A stretch of 64,000 nt of DNA from Sneathiella sp. (lineage in GTDB: Bacteria > Pseudomonadota > Alphaproteobacteria > Sneathiellales > Sneathiellaceae): assembly GCA_002706985.1 (NCBI GenBank), contig PAKP01000044.1:1-64000 (forward strand). Direction: 5' to 3'. The position numbers and the translations under genes are program-made. Below the pieces are notes generated by a model. The model saw only the letters and a program-made list of their open reading frames with translations. It had not been told where the DNA came from and did not search any database. This document shows positions 9,411 to 19,321 of the stretch, piece after piece; position 1 is the stretch's first letter; every line of letters starts with the position of its first letter.

Positions 9411-10560
9411 ATCAGACCGCCTCCCTGTCGATAAGACGCGTATTCGTGAAATGGCGCAAGCTGAAGGGTTTGATGCCGTCGGCTTTGCGCCCGCTGACAT
9501 TGGCGAGGCTCCGGGGAGCAGATTACAGGAATTCATCGCTCTGGAGCGCCATGGCGACATGGACTGGATCGCCGAGAAAGCGGCTTGGCGCCGTCATCCG
9601 CAGGCGCTTTGGCCCGACGCGCGAACGGTGATTGTGCTGGCCCTGAATTATGGCCCGGAAGCAGATCCTCTTGCTCATACTGGCAAGGCTGATCGCGGCG
9701 TTATCTCTGTGTATGCGCAGGGCCGTGACTATCATGACGTCATCAAGAAAAAGCTCAAGCGCATCGCGCGCGCGCTTCTCAAGGATTATGGAGGCGACGT
9801 CAAGGTATTCGTTGATACCGCGCCGGTAATGGAAAAGCCGCTTGCCGCGGCGGCGGGCCTGGGCTGGCAGGGAAAGCACACCAATCTCTTAAGCAGGGAA
9901 TATGGGTCCTGGCTGTTTCTCGGATGTATTTTCACAACCCTCGATATTGCACCGGATGCGAGAGAAGAGGGGAGTTGCGGCTCCTGCACCGCCTGCCTTG
10001 ACATATGCCCGACGAATGCCTTTCCCGCGCCCTATCAGCTGGATGCAAAACGTTGCATTTCCTATCTCACGATTGAGACAAGAACACATATCGAGCGGGA
10101 CCTGCGACCTCTAATCGGGAACCGGATCTATGGCTGTGATGATTGTTTAGCCGTCTGCCCATGGAATAAATATGCAAAGCACGCCAGAGAATTGAGCTTA
10201 AAGCCAAAGCCGGGACTAAATGCGCCAAAACTGGTAGAGCTCGCAGCGCTGGATGACGCTGCGTTTCGGGCGCTGTTTGCTGGCACGGCCGTGAAAAGAC
10301 TTGGGCGTAATCGTTTTGTCCGGAACGTATTGATTGCAATTGGTAACGGCGGTAACCGTGAAGACCTAGCAGTCGTAAAACCGCTTCTAGGTGACGCGTC
10401 TCCGATTGTCAGGGTTGCCGCCGTCTGGGCGGCGGGTCGGCTCGCCGACATGGCATCCTATAATCGGCTGCGGGACGAATTCGCGGAACAGGAAACAGAT
10501 GACGATGTTCTCACTGAATGGAAATTGAGCGAGGGGGATAATAATGAGTCGGCTGGATAG
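9391..10560 (+). CDS. queG: Epoxyqueuosine reductase
   Basis: A 389-residue cobalamin- and Fe-S-dependent enzyme that converts epoxyqueuosine to queuosine in tRNA, the last step of the pathway. Catalytic Asp is D142 in [12 protein letters not shown]. The first 4Fe-4S site is C196, C199, C202 (with C206) and the second C249, C252, C256 ([11 protein letters not shown]). A HEAT-like C-terminal segment ([19 protein letters not shown]) is characteristic. I chose ATG 9391, inside the GST end; an ATG at 9451 is possible because homology seems to begin near [14 protein letters not shown]. It overlaps the next gene by 17 bp. Confidence 0.93.
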   Translation: MPTSISKSDRLPVDKTRIREMAQAEGFDAVGFAPADIGEAPGSRLQEFIALERHGDMDWIAEKAAWRRHPQALWPDARTVIVLALNYGPEADPLAHTGKADRGVISVYAQGRDYHDVIKKKLKRIARALLKDYGGDVKVFVDTAPVMEKPLAAAAGLGWQGKHTNLLSREYGSWLFLGCIFTTLDIAPDAREEGSCGSCTACLDICPTNAFPAPYQLDAKRCISYLTIETRTHIERDLRPLIGNRIYGCDDCLAVCPWNKYAKHARELSLKPKPGLNAPKLVELAALDDAAFRALFAGTAVKRLGRNRFVRNVLIAIGNGGNREDLAVVKPLLGDASPIVRVAAVWAAGRLADMASYNRLRDEFAEQETDDDVLTEWKLSEGDNNESAG

Positions 10561-11032
10561 TTTTATAAGGCGGGTGAGTGCGCAGCGGGATTGCCTGAAC
10601 CATGCGGCTGACTTGATCAGGGATGTCCCCGGCAGCGTTCTGGAATTAGGCCTTGGAAATGGCCGGACCTATGACCATTTGCGCACCCTCATGCCGGAGA
10701 GGGATATTTATGTGTTTGATCGTCATGTAAAGGCGCACCCTGATTGTATTCCTGATGATGAGCATATGATTGTCGGAGATTTTCTGGACACGCTGCCGAT
10801 TGCTTTAGAAAGAGTGAAAATGAAGGCGGTTCTGGCCCATTGCGATATTGGCTCCGGTGACAAGGCTGCGAGTGTCGCACTGGCAAAGATGCTTGGAGAG
10901 AGCCTGCCGGGCCTGCTGGTCTCCGGTGCCGTTATCGTGAGTGACCAGCCGTTTGACCTCGACATCTGGCAAGCTCAGTCACTTCCGGAAAGCGTAGCTG
11001 AAGGCCGCTATCATATATATCGCCAAGCTTAG
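10544..11032 (+). CDS. Class I SAM-dependent methyltransferase
   Basis: A 162-residue protein with motif [17 protein letters not shown] (residues about 32-47), an acidic end of strand 2 (IYVFDRH), and a DHxMIVGDF segment. It fits the short alphaproteobacterial methyltransferase family often placed downstream of queG or GST genes. The substrate is unknown. It overlaps queG by 17 bp and ends 6 bp before the convergent SDR gene. Confidence 0.75.
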   Translation: MSRLDSFIRRVSAQRDCLNHAADLIRDVPGSVLELGLGNGRTYDHLRTLMPERDIYVFDRHVKAHPDCIPDDEHMIVGDFLDTLPIALERVKMKAVLAHCDIGSGDKAASVALAKMLGESLPGLLVSGAVIVSDQPFDLDIWQAQSLPESVAEGRYHIYRQA

Positions 11033-11038
11033 TGCCCA

Positions 11039-11836
11039 CTACCGCGCAAGATAGCCGCCGTCCGCCACAAACTCGGCTCCGGTGACAAATGCAGCCTCAT
11101 CGGAGGCAAGATAGAGGATCATTGAGGCGATCTCTTCCGGTTTGCCAAGACGGCCAAGAGGGTGCGATTGTTTTAATCTCGTTTCTTCCGCTTCGCGTTC
11201 GCTCTCAACGATTTTATCGAAACGTCGCATCACCATAGGCGTTTCGATATATCCCGGATGAACCGAGTTTACCCGGACGTTATAGCCCTTTTCGGCGCAT
11301 TCAATAGCGGCAGCTTTTGTAAACAGGCGGACGCCGCCCTTGCTCGCCGCATAGGCGGAGATATTGGGCAAGCCGACAAACCCAAGGACGGAGGAAATAT
11401 TGACGATAGCGCCGCCGCCGGTATCTTTCATGCTGCTTACGGCGGCTTGCGTTCCGAGAAAAGTGCCGTCTAGATTGATTGCAATTGTTTGCCGCCAGAA
11501 GTCGTATGACATATCGAGCAGGCCCTTCGCTCGACCGATACCGGCGGAATTGACCAGAATGTCCAGCCGTCCCCACCGTGCAACGACGGCATCAACAACC
11601 TTCTGCCACTCGTCAGGGTTCACGACATCGAGGGATTGGTAGAACACCTCAAAGCCTTCGTCCGCCAATTTTGATGCCAGTTTCTCCCCCTTGTCCTGTT
11701 CAATGTCGGTGATGGCAACTTTTGCTCCTTCACGCAGGAACCTCTCGACGGTTGCGCGGCCAATGCCTGATGCGCCGCCGGTGACGAGGGCGATTTTTCC
11801 ATCCAATCGACCCGTTGAGTGTGAATTCCCTGACAT
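11039..11836 (-). CDS. SDR family NAD(P)-dependent oxidoreductase
   Basis: A 265-residue classical short-chain dehydrogenase. Cofactor motif TGGASGIG at about 20-27, NSAG at about 92-95, catalytic Ser in ISSVLG, and YAASK (Tyr/Lys pair). HPGYIETPM and the C-terminal GAEFVADGGY are typical. D48 at the end of strand 2 (ITDIEQD) favours NAD over NADP. The closest general type is a cyclopentanol or 3-alpha-hydroxysteroid-like dehydrogenase; the true substrate cannot be inferred. Apparently monocistronic. Confidence 0.88.
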   Translation of the reverse strand: MSGNSHSTGRLDGKIALVTGGASGIGRATVERFLREGAKVAITDIEQDKGEKLASKLADEGFEVFYQSLDVVNPDEWQKVVDAVVARWGRLDILVNSAGIGRAKGLLDMSYDFWRQTIAINLDGTFLGTQAAVSSMKDTGGGAIVNISSVLGFVGLPNISAYAASKGGVRLFTKAAAIECAEKGYNVRVNSVHPGYIETPMVMRRFDKIVESEREAEETRLKQSHPLGRLGKPEEIASMILYLASDEAAFVTGAEFVADGGYLAR

Positions 11837-11932
11837 TCTGGCTCCCCCTTTTTATTATTATCCGAGAACTTTGCCGTAAGCCCTGCCATCGGGCAAGCCT
11901 AAACCCGTGAATTTTTGAGGCGGAGGGTTTTT

Positions 11933-12745
11933 CTAATGCATGCCGGTGAAGTCGAAATCGACAACGACAGGCGCGTGATCGGATGGCTTTTCCCAGTCGC
12001 GCGGTGTGAGCATTATCTCCATTGCCTTCAGATGGGGTTTAAGCGCAGGGGTAACCCAGACATGATCAAGCCGGCGGCCGCGATTGGACGCGCGCCAGTC
12101 CCGCGCGCGATAGCTCCACCAGGAAAAGAGGGGTTCGGGCTCCGGTACAAAATGGCGCATGGCATCGACCCAGCCATGAGATTCATACATCCGCGCCATA
12201 TGTTCCACTTCGATAGGCGTATGGCTGACTACTTTCAGCAACTGTTTGTGATTCCAGACATCGGTTTCAAAAGGAGCGACATTCAGGTCGCCCACCAGAA
12301 TCATTTTATTGTCATCCGCCTGGCGTTCCGTGAACCAGTCTGCCATTTCCGTCATGAAATCAAGTTTATGGGCGAACTTGTCGTTCAGAGTAACATCAGC
12401 GATATCACCGCCTGCCGGAACATAGAAATTATGAACTTCTACGCCGTTTTCGAGTGTAACGGCGAGGTGACGCTTGTCGTCCCTGCCGCACCACTGAATG
12501 GGCTCTGTGCGGGCAAATGGAATTTTTGAGAAAATTGCGACGCCGTTATAGCTTTTTTGTCCGGCAATAGCGTAATGCTCGTATCCCATTCCGGCAAAAT
12601 GTTTAAGAGGGAACTCATTGTCCGTCACTTTTGTTTCCTGCAAACACAGGATATCCGGCTGGTTTTGTTCGACAAAAGCTTCCACATGGGCAATGCGGGC
12701 ACGAACAGAATTGACGTTCCAGGTGGCGACACGCAGGTGACTCAT
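11933..12745 (-). CDS. xthA: Exodeoxyribonuclease III
   Basis: A 270-residue AP endonuclease/3'-5' exonuclease of the EEP fold for base-excision repair. Visible motifs: TWNVNSVRAR (N10), LQETKV (Glu 37, metal ligand), YNGVAIFSK, GDLNVAP (catalytic Asp and Asn), RRLDHVWVTP and SDHAPVVVDF (catalytic His). Length is that of the family. Together with the next gene upstream (start 13386) it forms a short minus-strand cluster. Confidence 0.95.
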   Translation of the reverse strand: MSHLRVATWNVNSVRARIAHVEAFVEQNQPDILCLQETKVTDNEFPLKHFAGMGYEHYAIAGQKSYNGVAIFSKIPFARTEPIQWCGRDDKRHLAVTLENGVEVHNFYVPAGGDIADVTLNDKFAHKLDFMTEMADWFTERQADDNKMILVGDLNVAPFETDVWNHKQLLKVVSHTPIEVEHMARMYESHGWVDAMRHFVPEPEPLFSWWSYRARDWRASNRGRRLDHVWVTPALKPHLKAMEIMLTPRDWEKPSDHAPVVVDFDFTGMH

Positions 12746-12768
12746 TTTTTTTCTTTCTTGGGCAACTC

Positions 12769-13386
12769 TTAGAAAATATTGAAACTATTGCCGGTAATGG
12801 CGATCGGCCAGTGGCCATGTTCAAAAAGCTTGTATTTAAGGGCAAAGGGGTGGTTGTCTTCTTCTCCTGCGGCAAGGACCAGCGCTGCCTGATGGCAGCT
12901 TTGCAGGGCCGATCCAACGGCGGCGCGGATCAACTCCTGATCCTCGACACCCGCATCCATTGTGGCGGCCTCTACGGCGCTGTTGATGATGTCCGATGCC
13001 GTGGCCGAGACATGGGTAAGAGCGAGATTAAGGTCTTCTTCGCTCATTAGCTCAAGGGCCGATGTCGTGAGCGCCATCCGGAGCTGCTCTTCCGCATCCC
13101 ACCACTCGCTGTTAAATTCCGGATTGGCGGCGGCGTAGGCCGCATCTTCCCAGTTTTCCACTTCGGCGACGAATGCACCGGGAAAACCTAGCCCGTCCAT
13201 ATAATCGCGGGCCGCAGCCAGACTGTCCTGGTCAAGAGGTTCACCAACCTCGCTAAACCAGGGGATGGACGGAATCAGCTTATTGAAGCGGACAACGGAT
13301 ATTAACGTCGGATAATCTTCGATGTCCGGTAAATCTTCATCGAAATCGTCGTCATATCCCATATTTGTATCTCGGCTGTTGAACAT
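12769..13386 (-). CDS. Acidic protein of unknown function
   Basis: A 205-residue protein, strongly acidic at the N-terminus (DDDFDEDLPDIEDY). The middle has a WFSEVGEPLD segment and the last 100 residues look helical and alanine-rich (DIINSAVEAATMDAG). No signal peptide or membrane segment. I do not recognise the family. The start may instead be the internal ATG at 13362 (MGYDDDF), which avoids an unconserved-looking octapeptide. Located 23 bp upstream of xthA on the same strand. Confidence 0.6.
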   Translation of the reverse strand: MFNSRDTNMGYDDDFDEDLPDIEDYPTLISVVRFNKLIPSIPWFSEVGEPLDQDSLAAARDYMDGLGFPGAFVAEVENWEDAAYAAANPEFNSEWWDAEEQLRMALTTSALELMSEEDLNLALTHVSATASDIINSAVEAATMDAGVEDQELIRAAVGSALQSCHQAALVLAAGEEDNHPFALKYKLFEHGHWPIAITGNSFNIF

Positions 13387-13425
13387 GACCGATTTTCTAG
13401 CATGGAACAGCAGATAAATTCATTC

Positions 13426-14043
13426 TTATTCGTATTGGCTATCGAAGAAGGTGAAAAGTTCCGGCTTCAGCTTGATGTTTTTCTCCATTTTGCCAAGGCT
13501 GATACTTGTCACCTGTCCTTGTGCATCAGTTACGAGCCACTGACGCAGCTGAAGCGGATTATCGCTGAAAATCAGTACGATATTGCCTTCATCGGGATTT
13601 TCCGTATCAACAATGGTCAGACGAAGTGTGTTGGCGTCATTCTCGACCTTGGTGACGGTAACGTCATCACTTAAGTTCGCCTCCTCTTCAAGCAGCACAT
13701 TCACAGGAGTTGCAGAGAGCGGCAAGCGGGTAGTTTCCTTAAGTTCCTTGTCATGGAAGACCAGCCAGAGGCCGTCTGCGACAACAAGGATCTGGGCAGG
13801 AGGTTTATATTCAAACCGCATGCGACCAGGCTTGCGCATATAAACCTCACCTTCGGCAATTCCGCCGGCCGAGTCGATCTGCAGGAAGTCGGCTTTCATG
13901 GTCTTGATGGTATCAAGGTAGGCCTCGACCCGATCAACCTCGGCCTGATCCTGAGCATTCAGTTCGGCAACCGCAGGGGAGGTACCGAGCGCCAGTATCA
14001 GAAATGCATAAAGGGCATAGGCAGGTTTCAACAAGTAACGCAT
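13426..14043 (-). CDS. lolA: Outer-membrane lipoprotein carrier protein LolA
   Basis: A 205-residue periplasmic chaperone that carries lipoproteins from LolCDE to the outer membrane. The N-terminus has a signal peptide (hydrophobic ALYAFLILALG, cleavage likely after AVA). Then come the typical VEAYLDTIKTMKADFLQ helix, the KPGRMRFEYKPP segment and beta strands (VADGLWLVFHD). Placement directly downstream of ftsK is the standard alphaproteobacterial arrangement. Confidence 0.93.
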   Translation of the reverse strand: MRYLLKPAYALYAFLILALGTSPAVAELNAQDQAEVDRVEAYLDTIKTMKADFLQIDSAGGIAEGEVYMRKPGRMRFEYKPPAQILVVADGLWLVFHDKELKETTRLPLSATPVNVLLEEEANLSDDVTVTKVENDANTLRLTIVDTENPDEGNIVLIFSDNPLQLRQWLVTDAQGQVTSISLGKMEKNIKLKPELFTFFDSQYE

Positions 14044-14137
14044 TCATTTCTCACTTTGGGATCGAAGCTGGTTCTTACACCGTTATTCTTCAGATATGGG
14101 AATGCTCCGATAAAAAGCCAGAAAAAAGCCCGGGCCT

Positions 14138-16513
14138 TTATCGTTCACGGTCATTGATGTCCCGGGCCAGCACTTCGCGTTTACCCACGTGATTGGCGGC
14201 ACCAATAACACCTTCTTTCTCCATCTGATCAATAATCCGGGCAGCGCGGTTATAGCCGATCTGCAAATGCCTCTGCACGAAACTGGTGGATGCCTTCCGT
14301 TCCCGGCAGACAAGTTCAACCGCGCGGTCATAGAGTTCATCGCCGGAACTTCCGCCCGGTCCGCCTGACATTCCGTCAAACTCACCCTGATCTTCTTCCG
14401 TGACTTCTTCCTTGTAATCGGGTTCGCCCTGCGTTTTCAGGAAACTGACAACCTGCTCTACTTCCTCGTCGGAAACGAACGGTCCGTGGACACGCTGGAC
14501 CCGCCCGGCGCCAGGCATGTAGAGCATATCACCTTGACCAAGAAGCTGTTCCGCCCCCTGTTCGCCGAGGACGGTTCGACTGTCAATCTTGGAGGTAACT
14601 TGGAAGCTGATCCGGGTCGGGAAGTTTGCTTTGATAGTACCGGTGATGACGTCCACGGATGGACGCTGGGTGGCCATAATCACATGCAGCCCGGCAGCAC
14701 GGGCCATCTGGGCGAGGCGTTGTACGGCCCCCTCGATATCCTTGCCGGCAACCATCATCAGGTCCGCCATCTCGTCGACAATGATCACGATCATTGGCAA
14801 CGGTTCCGTATCAAGAGCCCGTTCCTCGAAAACCGGCTCGCCGCTTGCCGCGTCAAAGCCGGTCTGCACGGTTCGTTTGAGAACTTCGCCTTTTTTCTGG
14901 GCTTCGCGTATACGCTGGTTGTAGCCATCAACATTTCGAACGCCAAGCTCTGCCATCTTGCGATAGCGATTTTCCATCTCCTTGACCGCCCATTTAAGGG
15001 CAACGACGGCTTTACCCGGTTCGGTGACAACGGGTGCCAGCAAATGTGGAATTCCATCATAAACAGACAGTTCCAACATTTTCGGGTCGATCATGATAAA
15101 GCGGCATTCTTCCGGGGACAGCCGGTAGAGCAGTGACAGGATCATCGTGTTGACGGCAACCGATTTACCGGACCCCGTCGTACCGGCGATCAGCAGATGC
15201 GGCATCCGGGCGAGATCCGCCACTACCAGATCGCCACCAATATCCTTGCCAAGCGCAAGGGTCAGCTTCGAATTTGTGCTTTCATAGGCGGCCGCCGAGA
15301 GAAGTTCTCGCAGGAAGACGGTTTCCCGTCGCTGGTTAGGAAGCTCGATACCGATGGCGTTGCGTCCTGGAATGACCGCTATGCGCGTTGAAATGGCGCT
15401 CATCGAGCGAGCGATATCGTCAGCAAGCCCGATCACGCGGGAGCTCTTCAATCCCGGGGCAGGCTCCAATTCATATAGAGTGACAACGGGTCCGGGACGG
15501 ACACGGCTGATATCGCCTTTAATACCGTAATCATCCAGTACGGATTCCAGCAATCTGGCGTTCTTGGACAATGCCTCTTCACTGACAGGTTTAGATGCCT
15601 GTTTCGCACTCGGAAGCGACAGGAGGTCAAGCGGTGGCAATTGATATTCATCCGCCGGGCCGAGCTTAAGTGCAGGTTGCTTTTCTGCGGCAACCCGCTT
15701 GCCGACTGCAGCGCTGGATTTACGCTGCTCGATCTGAGGCTCTATAGCCTTGCGAACTTCCGGTTTTTTTGGCTTTTTGATCCGTGCTTTTTTCTTTCGT
15801 GGGGGTGCATCCGCCTCTTCGTCCCCTGTATCGTCTATGTCATCGGCACTACCGCGAAAGCGGAAATCTCGAAGATACCCGGGCGCCAGCAGCAATGTCT
15901 GTACAATTGCTTTTAGGGAAAGGCCGACAACGCGCCATTCCTGGCCGGATACACCAAACGAAATAAGAAGAAGGATAACGGCAATTACCAGCATGATCGG
16001 ACCGAGGATCGCCGGGTGAATGTTCACGCCAATCTGCTGGCCGGCCACAGTCACGGAATTGAAGATGACCTCGCCGACTATACCACCATAGCCGGAGTTA
16101 AGAGGCCAGCTGTCGGCAACCGGCAAGGCGGCCAGTGTCGCCGCAGCAAAGGAAACACCGAAGGGCAGTACCGCAAGATGGACCCATCCCCAGCGAAGGC
16201 CGCGATGGGACATTACGCGCCAGGCCCAGGCGATGAGCCCGAGAATGAGTGCGACAGCGCCGAAGCCGATCGTTTGCAACAAAAGGTCCGCAAGATGCGC
16301 ACCGCCACGGCCTAAAAAATTGCCAGCCGGATTGGCCGTCGCGTGGTTGAAGTTCGGATCGTCAGGGGAATAGGAAACAAGCGATAAAATACAAATCAGC
16401 GCGAGGATAAGGAGCGCAAACCCGCCCAGCTCGATAAGCCGTCGGTGAAGAAAATCTACGCTTCCACTCGGCAACAGGGAAATCGATTTGGAGCCTTTTG
16501 ATTTAAACATCAT
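14138..16513 (-). CDS. ftsK: DNA translocase FtsK
   Basis: A 791-residue septal DNA pump coordinating chromosome segregation with division. Four N-terminal membrane spans (about residues 25-190), a charged/proline linker of moderate length with a KKKARIKKPKKP stretch, the RecA-like motor with Walker A GTTGSGKSVAVN and Walker B IVIIVDEMADLMM, and the C-terminal winged-helix gamma domain (YDRAVELVCRERKAST; YNRAARIIDQMEKEG) that reads KOPS sites. A short GC palindrome with a T run (about 14116-14134) follows the stop and may act as a partial terminator before lolA. Confidence 0.97.
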   Translation of the reverse strand: MMFKSKGSKSISLLPSGSVDFLHRRLIELGGFALLILALICILSLVSYSPDDPNFNHATANPAGNFLGRGGAHLADLLLQTIGFGAVALILGLIAWAWRVMSHRGLRWGWVHLAVLPFGVSFAAATLAALPVADSWPLNSGYGGIVGEVIFNSVTVAGQQIGVNIHPAILGPIMLVIAVILLLISFGVSGQEWRVVGLSLKAIVQTLLLAPGYLRDFRFRGSADDIDDTGDEEADAPPRKKKARIKKPKKPEVRKAIEPQIEQRKSSAAVGKRVAAEKQPALKLGPADEYQLPPLDLLSLPSAKQASKPVSEEALSKNARLLESVLDDYGIKGDISRVRPGPVVTLYELEPAPGLKSSRVIGLADDIARSMSAISTRIAVIPGRNAIGIELPNQRRETVFLRELLSAAAYESTNSKLTLALGKDIGGDLVVADLARMPHLLIAGTTGSGKSVAVNTMILSLLYRLSPEECRFIMIDPKMLELSVYDGIPHLLAPVVTEPGKAVVALKWAVKEMENRYRKMAELGVRNVDGYNQRIREAQKKGEVLKRTVQTGFDAASGEPVFEERALDTEPLPMIVIIVDEMADLMMVAGKDIEGAVQRLAQMARAAGLHVIMATQRPSVDVITGTIKANFPTRISFQVTSKIDSRTVLGEQGAEQLLGQGDMLYMPGAGRVQRVHGPFVSDEEVEQVVSFLKTQGEPDYKEEVTEEDQGEFDGMSGGPGGSSGDELYDRAVELVCRERKASTSFVQRHLQIGYNRAARIIDQMEKEGVIGAANHVGKREVLARDINDRER

Positions 16514-16522
16514 ACTGGTATT

Positions 16523-17716
16523 CTATAAGCTATTGGCCAGCCTAGATAAAGCCTCTTTGCTGTTTTCCGGTTCCGCAACGAGGGCGACACGAATATAAGG
16601 ATCGCCGGGGTTAATACCGTCAGCACCGGCAACACTCAAATACCGACCTGGCAATACCCGGATTGCAGCCCCTGTCCAGAGTCGTTTGGCCGCCTTGACA
16701 CCATCCCCGACGTCAAGCCAGAGGAAAAAGCCGCCTTCGGGGCGGTAAAATCCGAAATTCGTTCCGAAGATTTCCTCGGCCATGTCGAATTTGGCGCGAT
16801 AGAGAGCACGGTTTTCCTCGACATGGGCATCGTCATTCCAAAGAGCTGCAGCGGCGGCACAGACCGGCAGCGGTGAGGCGGCGCCGGAAAAACTGCGCAA
16901 ATTCAGGAAAGTCTGGATGAGCGATGTTTCGCCAACGCAGAACCCGGACCTAAGGCCCGCGGCACTGGAGCGCTTGGAAAGAGAGTGAAAAGCCAACACA
17001 TGGTCCAGTGCGCCTCCCTCCTCGGCGCAAATTTCCAGAATTCCCGTTGGCGGTGTCTGGTCATAAATCTCGGAATAACATTCATCCACGACCAGCATGA
17101 AATCATGTTTGCGTGCAAGCTTCAGCGCCGCTTTCAGATAGGCCGCATCAGCCACAGTTCCTTGCGGATTTGACGGATTGCAAAGATAGAAGGCAGATGT
17201 TCTGTCCAGCAGTTCCGGTTCGAGAGCATCAAGATCGGGAAAGAAATGTGTCGCTTTTCCAGCGGGTAGAAATACCGGCTCCGCTCCGGCCATCACTGCC
17301 GCCGCATGATAGACGTGATAGTAGGGGGTCGGCAGTAAAATTGCCGGTTGGGGCTGATTGTGTCCGGCCCGCTCCGTAAGAACGGAAGCGATCATATACA
17401 AGGCTTCTTTTGTACCGTTTACCGGTGCGATGTTACTGTCGGCATCTATCATGTCGCCCGGAAGATTATAGCGGCGATTAAGCCATCCTGTGATTGCGGC
17501 CCGTAATTCAGGCGTTCCGGCAATCGGCGGATATTTGCCGTATAGATGCTCATTCGCACGTAACGTATCGATCATCAACTGAGGGGGTTTATGTTGCGGC
17601 TCTCCGATAGTCAGGAGCAGCGGATCGAAGCCCGGCGCCGGCGTCAGTGGATCAAGCAATCCGCGCAGGGCGTCAAAGGGGGAACCACGTAAATGGGATA
17701 ATTCGGAATTAATCAT
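16523..17716 (-). CDS. Class I/II aminotransferase (DapC/AspC-like)
   Basis: A 397-residue PLP enzyme of fold type I. Seen: TIGEPQHKPP near residue 36, NGTKEALYMIASVL, the YHVY substrate region, CNPSNPQGTV, VVDECYSEIY (PLP-binding Asp and Tyr) and the lysine motif FHSLSKRSSAAGLRSGF (Schiff-base Lys in SLSK). The PPQLM...YPPIAGTPELRAAI pattern is that of succinyldiaminopimelate aminotransferases and related aspartate transaminases found next to ftsK in alphaproteobacteria. The activity is probably lysine/peptidoglycan biosynthesis, not proven. It is 9 bp upstream of ftsK, so co-transcribed. Confidence 0.85.
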   Translation of the reverse strand: MINSELSHLRGSPFDALRGLLDPLTPAPGFDPLLLTIGEPQHKPPQLMIDTLRANEHLYGKYPPIAGTPELRAAITGWLNRRYNLPGDMIDADSNIAPVNGTKEALYMIASVLTERAGHNQPQPAILLPTPYYHVYHAAAVMAGAEPVFLPAGKATHFFPDLDALEPELLDRTSAFYLCNPSNPQGTVADAAYLKAALKLARKHDFMLVVDECYSEIYDQTPPTGILEICAEEGGALDHVLAFHSLSKRSSAAGLRSGFCVGETSLIQTFLNLRSFSGAASPLPVCAAAAALWNDDAHVEENRALYRAKFDMAEEIFGTNFGFYRPEGGFFLWLDVGDGVKAAKRLWTGAAIRVLPGRYLSVAGADGINPGDPYIRVALVAEPENSKEALSRLANSL

Positions 17717-17864
17717 ATGGCCGGATGCCGGTTACTAAAGGGTATAAAAAACACGCTAGAATCTAGATAATTCACTGCGGCGATACAAGCCGCATAATAT
17801 GCCGCGGCTTGTTATTTGTCTTGAGCGTGCTTTTATACCACTGTTGCCGACATCATGGCGCCAT

Positions 17865-19094
17865 TCAGCGTACGTCTTCTTCCGGATAGGCGCCGATTTT
17901 ATGGATACTGAGGTCGGCGCCAAGGAACTCATTTTCCTCGGACAGGCGGATGCCGCTAATGACCTTCAGAACGCCATAAACAAGAAAGCCGGCGAGCAAG
18001 GCATAGACACAACCAAGAAGGCTAACAAGGAGCTGGGCAAAGAAGCTTACGCCGCCAAGGCCACCGAGAGCTTCTAACCCGAATATGCCGACTGCCGTTC
18101 CACCCCAAAGTCCGCACAGACCATGCAAGGGCCAGACACCGAGGACATCATCCACTTTCAGCTTGTTCTGACATATGGTAAAAGCAACAACAAACAGCCC
18201 CCCTGCAACGGCGCCAGTTGCGAGAGCGCCGATGGGATGCATGATGTCCGATCCAGCGCAAACGGCAACGAGGCCCGCAAGTGCGCCATTATGGATAAAC
18301 CCGGGATCGTTGCGGCCGGCGAACAGGGCGGCGATAATCCCGCCAACCATGGCCATAAGCGAGTTTACGGCGACAAGGCCCGATATGCTGCCGATTGACT
18401 GTGCGCTCATAACGTTGAAGCCGAACCAGCCGATGCACAGTATCCAGGATCCGAGTGCGAGAAACGGGATGTTGGAGGGCGGAATACCGATAACACGGCC
18501 ATCTTTCGTGTAGCGTCCTCGCCGGGCACCCAGTAACAAGACTGCCCCGAGGGCAACCCAGCCGCCAATGGCATGAACAACGATCGAGCCCGCAAAATCA
18601 TGGAAGCCGACGCCGAAGATATTTTCAATCATCGCCTGAATGCCAAAATTTCCGTTCCAGACGATGCCTTCAAAGATCGGATAGATCAGCGCGGTCAGAA
18701 TTGCTGTTGCGGCAAGCTGCGGCCAGAATTTTGCTCTCTCAGCGATGCCGCCGGATATGATAGCCGGAATGGCCGCTGCAAATGTGAGCAGGAAAAAGAA
18801 TTTTACGAGATCATAGCCGTTGCTGGCGAAGGCATAGCCCTCAGCCGTCGTCTCGCCGGAAAGAACCGATGCATTGACGAGAAAGTCGACGCCATAGGCA
18901 ACAGCATAGCCGATAAAAAAATAACAAACTGTCGAAACGCCGAAATCGGCAAGAATTTTGACGAGTGCATTCACCTGGTTCTTACGACGGACCGTTCCGA
19001 CCTCAAGAAAGGCGAAACCGGCGTGCATGGCAAAAACAAGAATGGCTCCTAGTAGCACGAACAGAACGTCCGTGCCCGAAATTCCCTCAGACAT
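17865..19094 (-). CDS. amtB: Ammonium transporter (second Amt)
   Basis: A 409-residue Amt/MEP/Rh channel with 11 predicted membrane spans and no signal peptide. Recognisable Amt elements are FAFLEVGTVRRKN, FAGSIVVHAIGGWVALGAVLLLGARRGRY (pore and cytosolic loop), WILCIGWFGFN, and VWPLHGLCGLWGG (second pore His region). The C-terminal tail (GADLSIHKIGAYPEEDV) is the conserved part involved in PII gating. It is transcribed from its own sigma-54-like promoter at 19150, downstream of glnK-amt. Confidence 0.95.
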   Translation of the reverse strand: MSEGISGTDVLFVLLGAILVFAMHAGFAFLEVGTVRRKNQVNALVKILADFGVSTVCYFFIGYAVAYGVDFLVNASVLSGETTAEGYAFASNGYDLVKFFFLLTFAAAIPAIISGGIAERAKFWPQLAATAILTALIYPIFEGIVWNGNFGIQAMIENIFGVGFHDFAGSIVVHAIGGWVALGAVLLLGARRGRYTKDGRVIGIPPSNIPFLALGSWILCIGWFGFNVMSAQSIGSISGLVAVNSLMAMVGGIIAALFAGRNDPGFIHNGALAGLVAVCAGSDIMHPIGALATGAVAGGLFVVAFTICQNKLKVDDVLGVWPLHGLCGLWGGTAVGIFGLEALGGLGGVSFFAQLLVSLLGCVYALLAGFLVYGVLKVISGIRLSEENEFLGADLSIHKIGAYPEEDVR

Positions 19095-19149
19095 TTAACA
19101 AAGCTCCCTCATGATATTGCCGCGTTGGGGCGCGGATTGCCTTCCCTGT

Positions 19150-19165
19150 ATCAAGGAATGTGCCA
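19150..19165 (-). promoter_or_regulatory. Sigma-54 promoter of second amt
   Basis: On the minus strand TGGCACATTCCTTGAT: a perfect -24 TGGCAC and a -12 of TTGAT (consensus TTGCW). The predicted start is around 19138, giving a leader of about 45 nt. Confidence 0.7.
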
Positions 19166-19224
19166 AAAGAGATTTCAGTGGGCTGCCCTATAGTTTAGGG
19201 AAATGAGTAGGGCTGAAAAATAGA

Positions 19225-19270
19225 AAATGCTCAAGAAATAGTCACCGAAATGACCAAAACTTGAGCATTT
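19225..19270. repeat. Nested inverted repeat upstream of second amt
   Basis: Perfect 11-bp arms AAATGCTCAAG (19225-19235) and CTTGAGCATTT (19260-19270) enclose a second small repeat GTCACCGAAATGAC. It is centred about 110 bp upstream of the predicted sigma-54 start, where enhancer sites usually lie, but it does not match the classical NtrC consensus. Confidence 0.6.
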
Positions 19271-19276
19271 GCTGCA

Positions 19277-19307
19277 ATGTTGCGCAGAATCTGCTTCTGC
19301 GCAACAT
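19277..19307 (-). terminator. Stem-loop downstream of the glnK-linked amt
   Basis: Perfect 13-bp stem ATGTTGCGCAGAA / TTCTGCGCAACAT with a 5-nt loop, 15 bp after the transporter stop codon. There is no strong T run on the minus strand, so it may stabilise the 3' end or terminate only partially. Confidence 0.6.
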
Positions 19308-19321
19308 GTTGTTGTTTAGAT

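Noticed and set aside
14486..15136. 216-codon plus-strand frame
   Set aside because: Antisense to the FtsK motor domain.
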